The position numbers and the translations under genes were made by a program. Positions 1 through 6,810 of a DNA stretch of 12,280 nucleotides are shown here, piece by piece. Source of the DNA: CAZTLE01 sp964614415 (GTDB taxonomy: Bacteria > Bacteroidota > Bacteroidia > Flavobacteriales > Flavobacteriaceae); assembly GCA_964614415.1 (NCBI GenBank), contig CAZTLE010000120.1, forward strand, positions 1 to 12,280, read 5' to 3'. Under the pieces are notes generated by a model. That model was not told the origin of the DNA and did not search any database. It saw only the letters and a program-made list of their open reading frames with translations. Every line of letters begins with the position of its first letter. The first letter of the stretch is position 1.

Positions 1-893
1 TGAATGTAGTTACAGATGTTCCGGTACTTTGCCATGGAGTGCAATACATCCTCGGTCATGTCCTGCGGATTCGACGTGGAGAAACGAATGCGCATGTTTG
101 GCTGGGCTTCGGCTACCAGGGCCAAGAGCTGTGCAAAGTTGGTCGCAGTGGCTTTTTGCATTTCCGAAGCCTTTTTAAAATCCTTCTTCAGGCCGCCGCC
201 ATACCACAAATAGCTATCCACATTTTGTCCCAGCAGGGTAACCTCTTTGTATCCCTTGTCGGCAAGGTCGTTTACTTCCTGAACAATACTGAAAGGATCA
301 CGACTGCGCTCACGCCCACGGGTAAAGGGCACCACGCAGAACGTGCACATATTGTCACATCCGCGCGTTATGCTCACAAAAGCGGTAACACCGTTTCCAC
401 CCAGACGAACGGGAGAGACATCTCCATAAGTCTCGTCTTTGGAAAGAATTACGTTCACGGCATCACGGCCTTCATCTACTTCTTTTATGAGATTGGGAAG
501 GTCTTTATACGCATCGGGGCCTACGACGAGATCCACGATCTTTTCTTCTTCCAGGAATTTACTTTTAAGACGTTCGGCCATACAACCCAATACACCCACT
601 TTCATACCCGGATTAATCTTCTTAACCGAATTGTAGTGCTCCAGCCGCTTGCGAACCGTTTGTTCGGCCTTATCCCGGATGGAACAGGTATTTACCAAAA
701 CCAGATCGGCATCCTCCAATTGCTGTGTGGTATTGAATCCGGCTTTGGACAATATGGACGCAACAATTTCGCTATCGCTGAAGTTCATCTGGCAGCCATA
801 GCTTTCGATAAAGAGTTTTCGGGAATTTTCCTGCTGGTTTTCCAGTACCAGGGAGGTTCCTTGTTTGGTTTCGTCAATGATTTTTTCTTCCAT
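1..893 (-). CDS. miaB: tRNA-2-methylthio-N6-dimethylallyladenosine synthase MiaB, 3' end cut by window
   Basis: MiaB is a cytosolic radical-SAM methylthiotransferase that converts i6A37 to ms2i6A37 in tRNAs reading UNN codons, using two 4Fe-4S clusters. Reading the minus strand from the ATG at 893 gives 297 residues with no stop; the family is usually about 440-480 residues, so the end of the radical-SAM domain and the TRAM domain lie outside the window. The N-terminal cluster cysteines are visible as SYGCQMN (Cys34), NTCSIRDKAEQ (Cys70) and LGCMAER (Cys104). The radical-SAM motif CDNMCTFC supplies Cys179, Cys183 and Cys186 and is followed by PFTRGRERSR, a MiaB hallmark. An N-terminal extension of about 20 residues precedes the conserved domain relative to E. 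coli MiaB. The gene is single, with its own promoter at 960-992, and is separated from the upstream operon by a repeat tract. No anomalies are seen in the visible part. Confidence 0.96.
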   Translation of the reverse strand, partial: MEEKIIDETKQGTSLVLENQQENSRKLFIESYGCQMNFSDSEIVASILSKAGFNTTQQLEDADLVLVNTCSIRDKAEQTVRKRLEHYNSVKKINPGMKVGVLGCMAERLKSKFLEEEKIVDLVVGPDAYKDLPNLIKEVDEGRDAVNVILSKDETYGDVSPVRLGGNGVTAFVSITRGCDNMCTFCVVPFTRGRERSRDPFSIVQEVNDLADKGYKEVTLLGQNVDSYLWYGGGLKKDFKKASEMQKATATNFAQLLALVAEAQPNMRIRFSTSNPQDMTEDVLHSMAKYRNICNYI

Positions 894-955
894 ACATACT
901 CGCCTACAGGCGCGATTTTCAAACTGTCAATTATAGTGCCTTCCTCCTTAAGGCA
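894..955 (-). promoter_or_regulatory. miaB 5' leader with two small hairpins
   Basis: This is the untranslated leader expected if transcription starts a few bases past the -7 box. In the RNA sense it can form UGCCUU/AAGGCA (955-950 with 942-937), whose loop contains AAGGAGG, and then a tetraloop hairpin CGCC-UGUA-GGCG (912-901) ending 7 nt before the ATG. The first hairpin's loop is a perfect Shine-Dalgarno-like string, but it is about 50 nt from the start codon and no start codon follows it closely. Whether either structure regulates miaB is inference. Confidence 0.3.
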
Positions 956-959
956 GGGG

Positions 960-992
960 CAAAGATACGATTTAATTCAGGAATATGACAAA
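960..992 (-). promoter_or_regulatory. Bacteroidota-type promoter for miaB
   Basis: On the minus strand, TTTG (992-989) is followed after 21 bases by TATCTTTG (967-960). This matches the Bacteroidota sigma-factor consensus (TTTG or TTG at -33, TAnnTTTG at -7, spacing about 19-23). It would start transcription around 953-955, giving a leader of about 60 nt before the miaB ATG at 893. Confidence 0.75.
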
Positions 993-1000
993 GTGTCAGG

Positions 1001-1399
1001 GATTAGTATTGAGTATTGAGTAGTGAGTAGTGGGAGAGTTGTTTATAAATCAAGATTCAGGAATCAAGAACCAGGATCCAAGTACCAAATTCCAAATTCC
1101 AAATTCCAAGATCCAAACTCCAACTATTCAGTATTTTATTCAAAATTCAAAATTCAGCAGTGAGTATTCAGTAGTGAGTAGTGGGTAGTGGGAGAGTTGT
1201 TTATAAATCAAAATTCAGGAATCAAGAACCAGGATCCAAATTCCAAATTCCAAATTCCAGAATTCTATTTAAAAATTCAAAATTCAAAATTCAAAATTCA
1301 AAATTCAACATTCGACATTCGACATTCAGTGTTCAGTATTCGGTGCAGAACTCACAACTTAAAATTCAAAACTCAAAATTTAAAACTTAGAACCTCAAT
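1001..1399. repeat. degenerate heptanucleotide tandem repeat tract
   Basis: Almost the whole gap between miaB and the upstream operon is 7-nt periodic. Successive blocks include ATTGAGT x2 (1008-1021), CCAAATT x3 (1085-1105), CAAAATT x2 (1141-1154), AATTCCA x3 (1239-1259), AATTCAA x5 (1274-1308) and CATTCGA x2 (1309-1322), with diverged heptads between them. The sequence is A/T-rich with strong strand asymmetry (few G on the plus strand apart from the AGTGAGT-type blocks). Short open frames here (around 1181-1505) are artefacts of the repeats: no recognisable protein, no promoter and low complexity. No clear terminator hairpin was seen in the tract. It resembles the heptamer short tandem repeats (STRR) of cyanobacteria in kind, not in sequence. 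Confidence 0.85.
1028..1238 (+). repeat. 53-bp direct repeat pair inside the heptamer tract
   Basis: Positions 1028-1080 and 1186-1238 are the same 53 bases with one mismatch (G at 1054, A at 1212). The unit starts TAGTGGGAGAG and ends CCAGGATCCA. The offset is 158 bp, which is not a multiple of 7, so this is a larger segmental duplication within the heptamer tract and not simple slippage of one heptamer. Both copies are followed by three copies of a 7-mer CCAAATT/AATTCCA block. Confidence 0.9.
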
Positions 1400-1400
1400 C

Positions 1401-2303
1401 CTACTGCAGAAACCGCTCGGGGAAGTTGTCATGACCCTGGTATTTTATCACCGTGTCGATGGGCAGGAACCGGTATTTGATGCTTCGTTCGGTATTCATA
1501 AGTAATAATACCTCATTGTCATTTCGCATGTGGGACATGCCGTTACCGAGGAATAAAATCCCGTTTTCCCGGTATGCAAAGCGGGTTTCTTTAGCGCCCA
1601 GATCTCCGCCAATCCAATATACGTTTTGACCTCTGTCCCGGGCTTCGCAAATTTTGGGTAGAACGTCCTTTCTGAAGTTGTTAGGATTATGGCAGGGGAA
1701 GCAGTTTCCTTTCTTTCCGTTGCAAATGTCATTGATGCGACTATCAAGTGAAGGATGATCTAACATAAAGATGAGCTTGTGTGAAAGCACCAGAATGTTT
1801 GTCGTTTGCACCGTATCCATCACATTGTAAAAGAAGTCCTTTTGCTCGTTAACTATAGAGCTTAAGCTGTCCTGTGAGTTAAGCACAATGAACGTAGTGT
1901 TATTTCGGGAAGTAGCGTAGAACTTGTTGCGCCCGGTGGCATAAAAAAAGTCAGCATCACTCATTTCATCGTGATTTCCCAGGCTCCACAGCGTAGTAGG
2001 ACTTCTGAGGTCGAATAGGGCATCTACCTCACTCAGAATGGAAGGTGCAGATGTGTCAAGGGCCAGGTCACCTCCCAACAAGCGCATTTCATAGGGGCTT
2101 AGATCAAGATCGTAAACTGTGGAAATCAGACTATTGTTAGTTGCGGTGCGTGTATGCGAAATGTACAGGTAGTAATTGCGTTGGGTGGTAATCTCTCCTG
2201 GTTCGGGACTGGCGGATGATGCAGGATCGATCTCAAAGCCCGGATCGGAGTAACAGCTCCAGAGGAGAAGACTAATTAGAAATGCAATCAATCCCCGTAA
2301 CAT
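1401..2303 (-). CDS. calcineurin-like phosphoesterase-family lipoprotein with altered active site
   Basis: This reads as a 300-residue predicted lipoprotein: MLRGLIAFLISLLLWSC is a short hydrophobic leader with the lipobox Cys at residue 17. An upstream ATG at 2366 is in frame, but the lipobox favours 2303. Remnants of metallophosphoesterase blocks appear in order: YISHTR (47-52) where D-x-H is expected, LLGGDL (75-80), SLGNHDE (107-113), LVLSHK (171-176) and IGGDLG (231-236) where GHxH is usual. GNHDE and GGD are well preserved; the first motif has lost its Asp and His and the last is not GHxH, so activity is uncertain. A cysteine cluster, Cys194/Cys201/Cys204 plus Cys219, includes CFPCH, formally a CXXCH heme motif, though disulfides are more likely. 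It is the last gene of the DUF4956-CotH-VTC operon, starting 32 bp inside the VTC gene. The family call is moderate; the lipoprotein call is strong. Confidence 0.7.
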   Translation of the reverse strand: MLRGLIAFLISLLLWSCYSDPGFEIDPASSASPEPGEITTQRNYYLYISHTRTATNNSLISTVYDLDLSPYEMRLLGGDLALDTSAPSILSEVDALFDLRSPTTLWSLGNHDEMSDADFFYATGRNKFYATSRNNTTFIVLNSQDSLSSIVNEQKDFFYNVMDTVQTTNILVLSHKLIFMLDHPSLDSRINDICNGKKGNCFPCHNPNNFRKDVLPKICEARDRGQNVYWIGGDLGAKETRFAYRENGILFLGNGMSHMRNDNEVLLLMNTERSIKYRFLPIDTVIKYQGHDNFPERFLQ

Positions 2304-3006
2304 ACTTTGAGTTCTTGGATACCCGGTTCTTGAGGCGTTGTGTAAGCTTACGACACTCATCGTCAAACTCGGGTTTATACTTTAACTCAAAGATAGTTTC
2401 TTTATTGGCAAGTGTAAACTCGCTATTCATAAAGTTTTGATAGTTGGGATTGTAGAACTGCATGTTGTAATCCAGGGTAATTCTGAACCTGCCGCAGGCC
2501 GATAGAAAATAGCGGCGCTCATAGCGATTGATCAGGGTAGGTGACAATCGCAGTAGATCAACCGCTAATAATGATTCCCCATTTTGCTCCAGTGCTTTTA
2601 CGACTTCGAGGCGAACGGCGTCGGGTGTTTGGGTCTTCAGATCAAAGTTCAAACCCTTTAGCTTACGGGCGTATTTGTCGCCGATTACGCCGTATTTCTT
2701 TTTGATCTCCATGCGTGGATCTGAAATGGTGTTCAGGTCATCACCATACCATCGCAACCGATATTTCTTTCGGTCACCGTCTCCGGCTACATTTTGATGA
2801 TAGAAGCTATAGGCAGCATCGTCGAAGTAAATATTGTTTACACTGCGACGATGAAAGATCTCATTAAATCCGAAGGAATTGGAGAAGACCACCTGATGGA
2901 TGAGGTCCTCAAGATATACCCCCTTAAAAACGAACTTACGCTCAAAACGGAGGTCATAATAGGTATGGATTGGTTTATCGACTGCTTTTCCCATATTCGG
3001 CGCCAT
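2272..3006 (-). CDS. VTC-domain polyphosphate polymerase
   Basis: VTC domains are triphosphate-tunnel enzymes that polymerise inorganic polyphosphate from ATP in the cytosol. This 244-residue protein is a bare VTC domain with no signal peptide, SPX domain or membrane segment. Tunnel strands are visible: RFERKF (20-25), NNIYFDD (57-63), KYRLRWYG (81-88) with basic residues for phosphate binding, MEIKKKYG (99-106), YERRYF (162-167), RITLDYNM (175-182), FELKYK (206-211) and the C-terminal SKYVTGI (233-239). All main blocks are present, so it is probably active. The ATG at 3006 overlaps the CotH gene by 32 bp; the ATG at 2994 (residue 5) would overlap by 20 bp and is equally plausible. Being between CotH and the phosphoesterase lipoprotein gene, it is likely translationally coupled. 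Polyphosphate as the product is inferred from the family, and another triphosphate chemistry is possible. Confidence 0.88.
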   Translation of the reverse strand: MAPNMGKAVDKPIHTYYDLRFERKFVFKGVYLEDLIHQVVFSNSFGFNEIFHRRSVNNIYFDDAAYSFYHQNVAGDGDRKKYRLRWYGDDLNTISDPRMEIKKKYGVIGDKYARKLKGLNFDLKTQTPDAVRLEVVKALEQNGESLLAVDLLRLSPTLINRYERRYFLSACGRFRITLDYNMQFYNPNYQNFMNSEFTLANKETIFELKYKPEFDDECRKLTQRLKNRVSKNSKYVTGIDCISN

Positions 3007-5980
3007 ACATTTGATCGATCACATTATTCGAAACCGTCTTTACGGGCAGCTTATCGATGAGAAGGGTAGATCCGTTTTCGATGAGATGATCCAGCGCCAC
3101 ATTGTTAAGCGTCAATTTGTTCACCTCTATATGCCCCACGCCGAATTCCGATTTTTTCTGAAAACAGGAAAATCCGAGCCGGGTATCGGTAATGGATATA
3201 TCCTCAATAATAATAGAAGACAGATCCTTGCTAACTACGCCGATCTCACCGCCAACAATGGTGATCCCGGAACCGGAAAGTGTACTCGCTTCTCCAACAC
3301 TAATAGCTTTATCCAATGGATTGGTCACTGAGACATTGGTGAGTGTTACTTTGGACCCTGAAACATCTACGCCATCATTGCCGGTATTCTCGAAGTAGCA
3401 ATTCGTTAAACTACCCTCCACAAAATCGCCGTCGAAGGCATCTGAAAACGTATTTCGAAAGGTGGTTTCATCCAAACTGAATTTGGACCGAATGATATTA
3501 AGACCATCTTCACATCGATTGTCCTCAAATACCGTATTGGCAATTCGCACATCCGATTCGTGGAAATTGACCGCGCCGGTAAGATTCCATATTTCGGAGG
3601 AAGGATTGGACAGGTTTGAAAAAATGCAATGATCCAATCGGGATTCTTCCGAAACCCCCGAAACAAAAACTCCGGCTCCGGTGCCGTCGGAAGAGAAAAT
3701 CCGAATCGGTTCTTCCTTACTCCCTTTACAGATCAACTTTGAAAAAGACAGAATAGAGGCACCCTTTTTCAGGTCGATTTCGGCGCCTTTATTAATCGTA
3801 AGTGTATATCCCGCCGGAATGACGAGGTTGGTCGTTAGCTTATGTTTTCCTGCTGAGATGGAAAGCTGATCCCCACTCTGGGTAATAAAATCGAATTCCG
3901 AAAAGTTCGCAGCGAACAAGTCCTTATGTATAGTAAGTTGACTGTCGTCTTTTAAACCGTTTGGATAAGGTGATACCGCCATACTTTTCATATAGTCAAT
4001 ACCGAGCACGTGATAGGTGACTCTAAGCTTTTCAACATCTTTAGGGTATCTGAAGGCACCCACTTTGTTCTTTTTGGATACAAAGGCATTGGTAAAGGCC
4101 TCATCCAGATCAAAAGTAAGATCAAATGCCTGTTCCGATCCTAACAGCGCATTGAGTGCATTCTTGTTCAGTTTTTTGCCGTCCTTATGTTTTAGATTTT
4201 TTACAATTATGGGATAACCAGCCAAATTCTTTACCTGAACGGTCATGGTGGTTTCCGTTTGCTCTACCAGGCTAGAAATTACGGCATTGGATGGATTTAT
4301 TGCCTTTTTTATAAAGTTGCTGTTGTATTCCAGTGAGGTGAGATCAAACGGGAACGTGAATTCGGAACTCATGTTCAAATATAGATTGTTGATCTCATCA
4401 TAATGTCGATCCAGGAAATCATTAAGGAATTCCGGTCTCGTGAATTTTTCAAACTTCTCCAGCACCATAGTCCTGTACTTATGATCCATTGACGTGAAAG
4501 GATAGTGTGTTATTTGAGTCAATTGTCTGCCGGAATACGAATCAAATGAAATAGGCTCAAGTTTGCCAGTGATAGGATTGAAATAAATGCGGAGGTTATG
4601 CGGAACCATCCCATGGTTTGCATCAAACAAATTTGAGATCGCGACAAAATCGGTCAACTTATCGAGGTCGAATGCCTCCGAGACCTTGAGCGATCCATTG
4701 CGAACTCCTTCGAGCAAATCCTTTGCAATGGCAAATTGTTTGGACAGATTTGGATCGGAAAGCACCTTATTTTCATTAAATACTTTGATGGGAGCATTTT
4801 TTATACTTTCCAGTTTACCGCTTCGGGACTCTTCCGTAAGGCCCATTTTAAACTGTTGCTCGCGGTCTTCCCACATGTAGGATTCGTCAAAGGCTAAAAT
4901 AACGCCTTCGCGCCTCTTGTTATTTTCAATAAGGATCTTGTCAAAAGATTCTTCCATGGCCATAATACCCATGGGAACCGTTTCTACGATCTGATCCTTA
5001 CTGGTAATTAGAATGTCCACATCCACGAAATCGTAGCGCAGGCCAATAAGGTCGTTTTCTTTGATTATTTTGTTAAACATCCATTCCCAGATGTAATGTC
5101 TTGACTTTGGATGTTGAACGGAGAATTTACGCATGCCCTTTATGGTTTCATCTCCATCCATAATAATTCGGTATGACCATTTGGTTTGATGTGCCAGATG
5201 ATCCGTCCAATCGCCTTTTAATCGTGTTTTTGCTTTTGCACGACGAACCTCTCCGAAAGTAACCCGGGCATTGACAAGGTCTTCATCCCTTGTTATGAGC
5301 ACATTGTTTTGGAGTGCGGTTTCGCGCTTTGCCTTGATCTTTTCAAAGCTCTTTTGAGAAACTTCAATGCTCAACTTCTTGAAACCGCTGCTTACTTCCT
5401 GCGCCTCCAATCCTCTCACCTGAATGTTACGCAAGTCCATCGACTTGCTGTTATTCGTGGTATTGATTCGCCCTGTGTTCACCTGTTTTATGTTGTCAAA
5501 ATCCATGAACTCATCATCGATGATACGCTTGAACACGTAATATTTTTGACCGTCTATTTCAAGTTCCAGAGGAGGTGACGGACGAAAATCCATGTTCAGG
5601 AAATTTACCTGTCTACGCTGTTGAAGTTGGGTAGCATCGTCCAGGAAAAAATGCAGGTAGAAATTATCGGTTCGCTGCCTTCCTACAAGCTCATCCTTGT
5701 ATACATAAGAGATGAAAGGGATGCCGAGATTCCTGTTGATATGGATGGAAAGGACAGAATCATTATACACTCTGTTGATACCATTCTTGATGATGCTGGT
5801 ATAATCGTGCGCCTTGTCTACGTAATTCCTTTTTTCAAGGGAATGCACACTTTTCACATCCGAAACTGCATCACCGAATCCCCCGATGAGTTTCAAACTC
5901 ACCAAACCGATCAGGCCCAGACCTAAAACGATAAAGATCCAAAGATTCGATTTCCTATCCGCCGTGTTCTTGAGTTTCAT
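2975..5980 (-). CDS. membrane-anchored CotH-kinase-family protein with C-terminal beta-helix
   Basis: This 1001-residue protein has an uncleaved-looking N-terminal membrane anchor (residues 13-33, after a Lys/Arg-rich start) and no lipobox, so most of it should lie in the periplasm. A CotH-like region spans roughly 240-500: TRLKGDWTDH (252-261), KWSYRI (267-272), FSVQHPKSRHYIWEW (286-300), ESFDKILIE (344-352) and LFDANHGMVPHNLRIYF (451-467) followed by PISFDSYSG (476-484). CotH proteins are atypical kinases of spore coat and secreted proteins. Here the usual W-D-x-D block reads F-D-S-Y, so the second Asp is missing and catalysis is not assured. Residues about 705-970 are short beta-strand repeats with Asn/Asp turns (for example TVFEDNRCEDG, CYFENTGNDGVD), typical of a right-handed parallel beta-helix that binds carbohydrate or surfaces. 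It starts 12 bp after the DUF4956 gene and overlaps the VTC gene. The family is clear; the substrate is unknown. Confidence 0.88.
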   Translation of the reverse strand: MKLKNTADRKSNLWIFIVLGLGLIGLVSLKLIGGFGDAVSDVKSVHSLEKRNYVDKAHDYTSIIKNGINRVYNDSVLSIHINRNLGIPFISYVYKDELVGRQRTDNFYLHFFLDDATQLQQRRQVNFLNMDFRPSPPLELEIDGQKYYVFKRIIDDEFMDFDNIKQVNTGRINTTNNSKSMDLRNIQVRGLEAQEVSSGFKKLSIEVSQKSFEKIKAKRETALQNNVLITRDEDLVNARVTFGEVRRAKAKTRLKGDWTDHLAHQTKWSYRIIMDGDETIKGMRKFSVQHPKSRHYIWEWMFNKIIKENDLIGLRYDFVDVDILITSKDQIVETVPMGIMAMEESFDKILIENNKRREGVILAFDESYMWEDREQQFKMGLTEESRSGKLESIKNAPIKVFNENKVLSDPNLSKQFAIAKDLLEGVRNGSLKVSEAFDLDKLTDFVAISNLFDANHGMVPHNLRIYFNPITGKLEPISFDSYSGRQLTQITHYPFTSMDHKYRTMVLEKFEKFTRPEFLNDFLDRHYDEINNLYLNMSSEFTFPFDLTSLEYNSNFIKKAINPSNAVISSLVEQTETTMTVQVKNLAGYPIIVKNLKHKDGKKLNKNALNALLGSEQAFDLTFDLDEAFTNAFVSKKNKVGAFRYPKDVEKLRVTYHVLGIDYMKSMAVSPYPNGLKDDSQLTIHKDLFAANFSEFDFITQSGDQLSISAGKHKLTTNLVIPAGYTLTINKGAEIDLKKGASILSFSKLICKGSKEEPIRIFSSDGTGAGVFVSGVSEESRLDHCIFSNLSNPSSEIWNLTGAVNFHESDVRIANTVFEDNRCEDGLNIIRSKFSLDETTFRNTFSDAFDGDFVEGSLTNCYFENTGNDGVDVSGSKVTLTNVSVTNPLDKAISVGEASTLSGSGITIVGGEIGVVSKDLSSIIIEDISITDTRLGFSCFQKKSEFGVGHIEVNKLTLNNVALDHLIENGSTLLIDKLPVKTVSNNVIDQMYGAEYGKSSR

Positions 5981-5992
5981 AGCATTCGTCGT

Positions 5993-6670
5993 CTAGATCT
6001 CACTGTCCAGGAAGGTAATACCGATGTTCTTGTCGATCCTGGTCAGATCGTCATTAAGCCTGGAAATACTTTCTATGGAAGGAACATTCACATGGAAGTT
6101 GAAGTGAATGCCTTCTTCTGAATAATTGAGCCGTTTGAGGTCTACCTGATTGGCATGACTCAGAACAGTCTCAGAAATGAGATCGGTGAATTTTGAACGG
6201 TCTTCCGTATCGCATTGAAGCGCTACAACCAGGTTTTGAGAAATGGTCTTTCTATACATTTTCCGGGTGGTAGCAATAATGATAATAATGAGAAGCACAA
6301 AGCCCAGCAATGTTGGTAATAGCTGATTAGCCCCCATACCGAGTCCTATGGAAATGGCAATAAAGAAATAACCGAGTTCTTCCGGTTCCTTAATAGCCGT
6401 CCTGAATCGAACAATGGACAAGGCCCCGACCAGACCCAGTGAAAGCGCCAATGACGACTTCACAATGGAGATGATAATGAAGGTGGTTACCCCTACCAGT
6501 ATGAGAACGCGACCTAATTGACCGCGATTACTAATGGATCGTCCAAAGCGCACATAAACCAGAGAAAGTATCCATAACAGAATACCGCAGATCAATATGT
6601 TTACTACGTAATTGACAATGGAAAAATCTTCGGAAAAATTGAGGTTAAATTGATTTAGTAGCTGATCCAT
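5993..6670 (-). CDS. DUF4956 integral membrane protein
   Basis: First gene of the operon, 225 residues, matching my recollection of the DUF4956 family. Membrane segments lie at about 22-42, 54-72, 74-88 to 100-114 (a Gly-rich re-entrant or paired segment) and 118-134. The family core is LGLVGALSIVRFRTAIKEPEEL (first half at 78-89, acidic end at 95-99) followed by FFIAISIGLGMGA (102-114). The C-terminal 80 residues (from about 145) are soluble and alternate beta and alpha, like a small ferredoxin/ACT-type domain. The plan of small-residue membrane helices plus a C-terminal alpha/beta domain recalls MgtC-type proteins, but that is inference. DUF4956 genes are commonly found next to VTC-domain genes, as here. 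Its role is not established; a membrane partner, channel or sensor for the polymerase is a reasonable guess. Confidence 0.85.
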   Translation of the reverse strand: MDQLLNQFNLNFSEDFSIVNYVVNILICGILLWILSLVYVRFGRSISNRGQLGRVLILVGVTTFIIISIVKSSLALSLGLVGALSIVRFRTAIKEPEELGYFFIAISIGLGMGANQLLPTLLGFVLLIIIIIATTRKMYRKTISQNLVVALQCDTEDRSKFTDLISETVLSHANQVDLKRLNYSEEGIHFNFHVNVPSIESISRLNDDLTRIDKNIGITFLDSEI

Positions 6671-6693
6671 GCTGCTCTATGATAAAATAAAGT

Positions 6694-6726
6694 CAAAGTT
6701 AATTAATTGTTACGCAATGGGCACAA
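6694..6726 (-). promoter_or_regulatory. Bacteroidota-type promoter for the DUF4956-CotH-VTC operon
   Basis: On the minus strand TTG (6726-6724) is followed after 22 bases by a perfect -7 box TAACTTTG (6701-6694), which would give a leader of about 15-20 nt before the ATG at 6670. No other good box was found inside the operon's short junctions, so one transcript for all four genes is likely. The divergent gene at 6811 shares this 140-bp gap; only weak candidates were seen for it (TTTG at 6760 with TATCTGAT at 6783, or TACATTTA at 6777). Confidence 0.65.
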
Positions 6727-6810
6727 GATTACGATTAATTTGGTGAAGCAGCAAAAGGGTTTGGCCTTCTTTTTTGTACATTTATCTGATAACCACTAAC
6801 TAATCAAATC

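Noticed and set aside
39..1019. Long plus-strand open frame of 326 codons
   Set aside because: It is antisense to miaB, whose minus-strand frame shows all six cluster cysteines and clear family motifs; the plus-strand translation resembles nothing.
1001..1399. CRISPR array
   Set aside because: The repeats are 7-mers without regular unique spacers and no cas gene is nearby.
1181..1505. Small plus-strand open frames over the heptamer tract
   Set aside because: Their translations are repeat products (FKIQNSKFKIQNS-like) and one runs antisense into the phosphoesterase gene; no promoter or domain.
2304..2366. Upstream ATG start for the phosphoesterase lipoprotein gene
   Set aside because: It would put 21 polar residues before the hydrophobic leader and lipobox, which fit a start at 2303.
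6760..6790. Promoter for the membrane protein gene at 6811
   Set aside because: TTTG with 19-bp spacing leads to TATCTGAT, a poor -7 match, and the better TACATTTA box has no -33 at the right distance.
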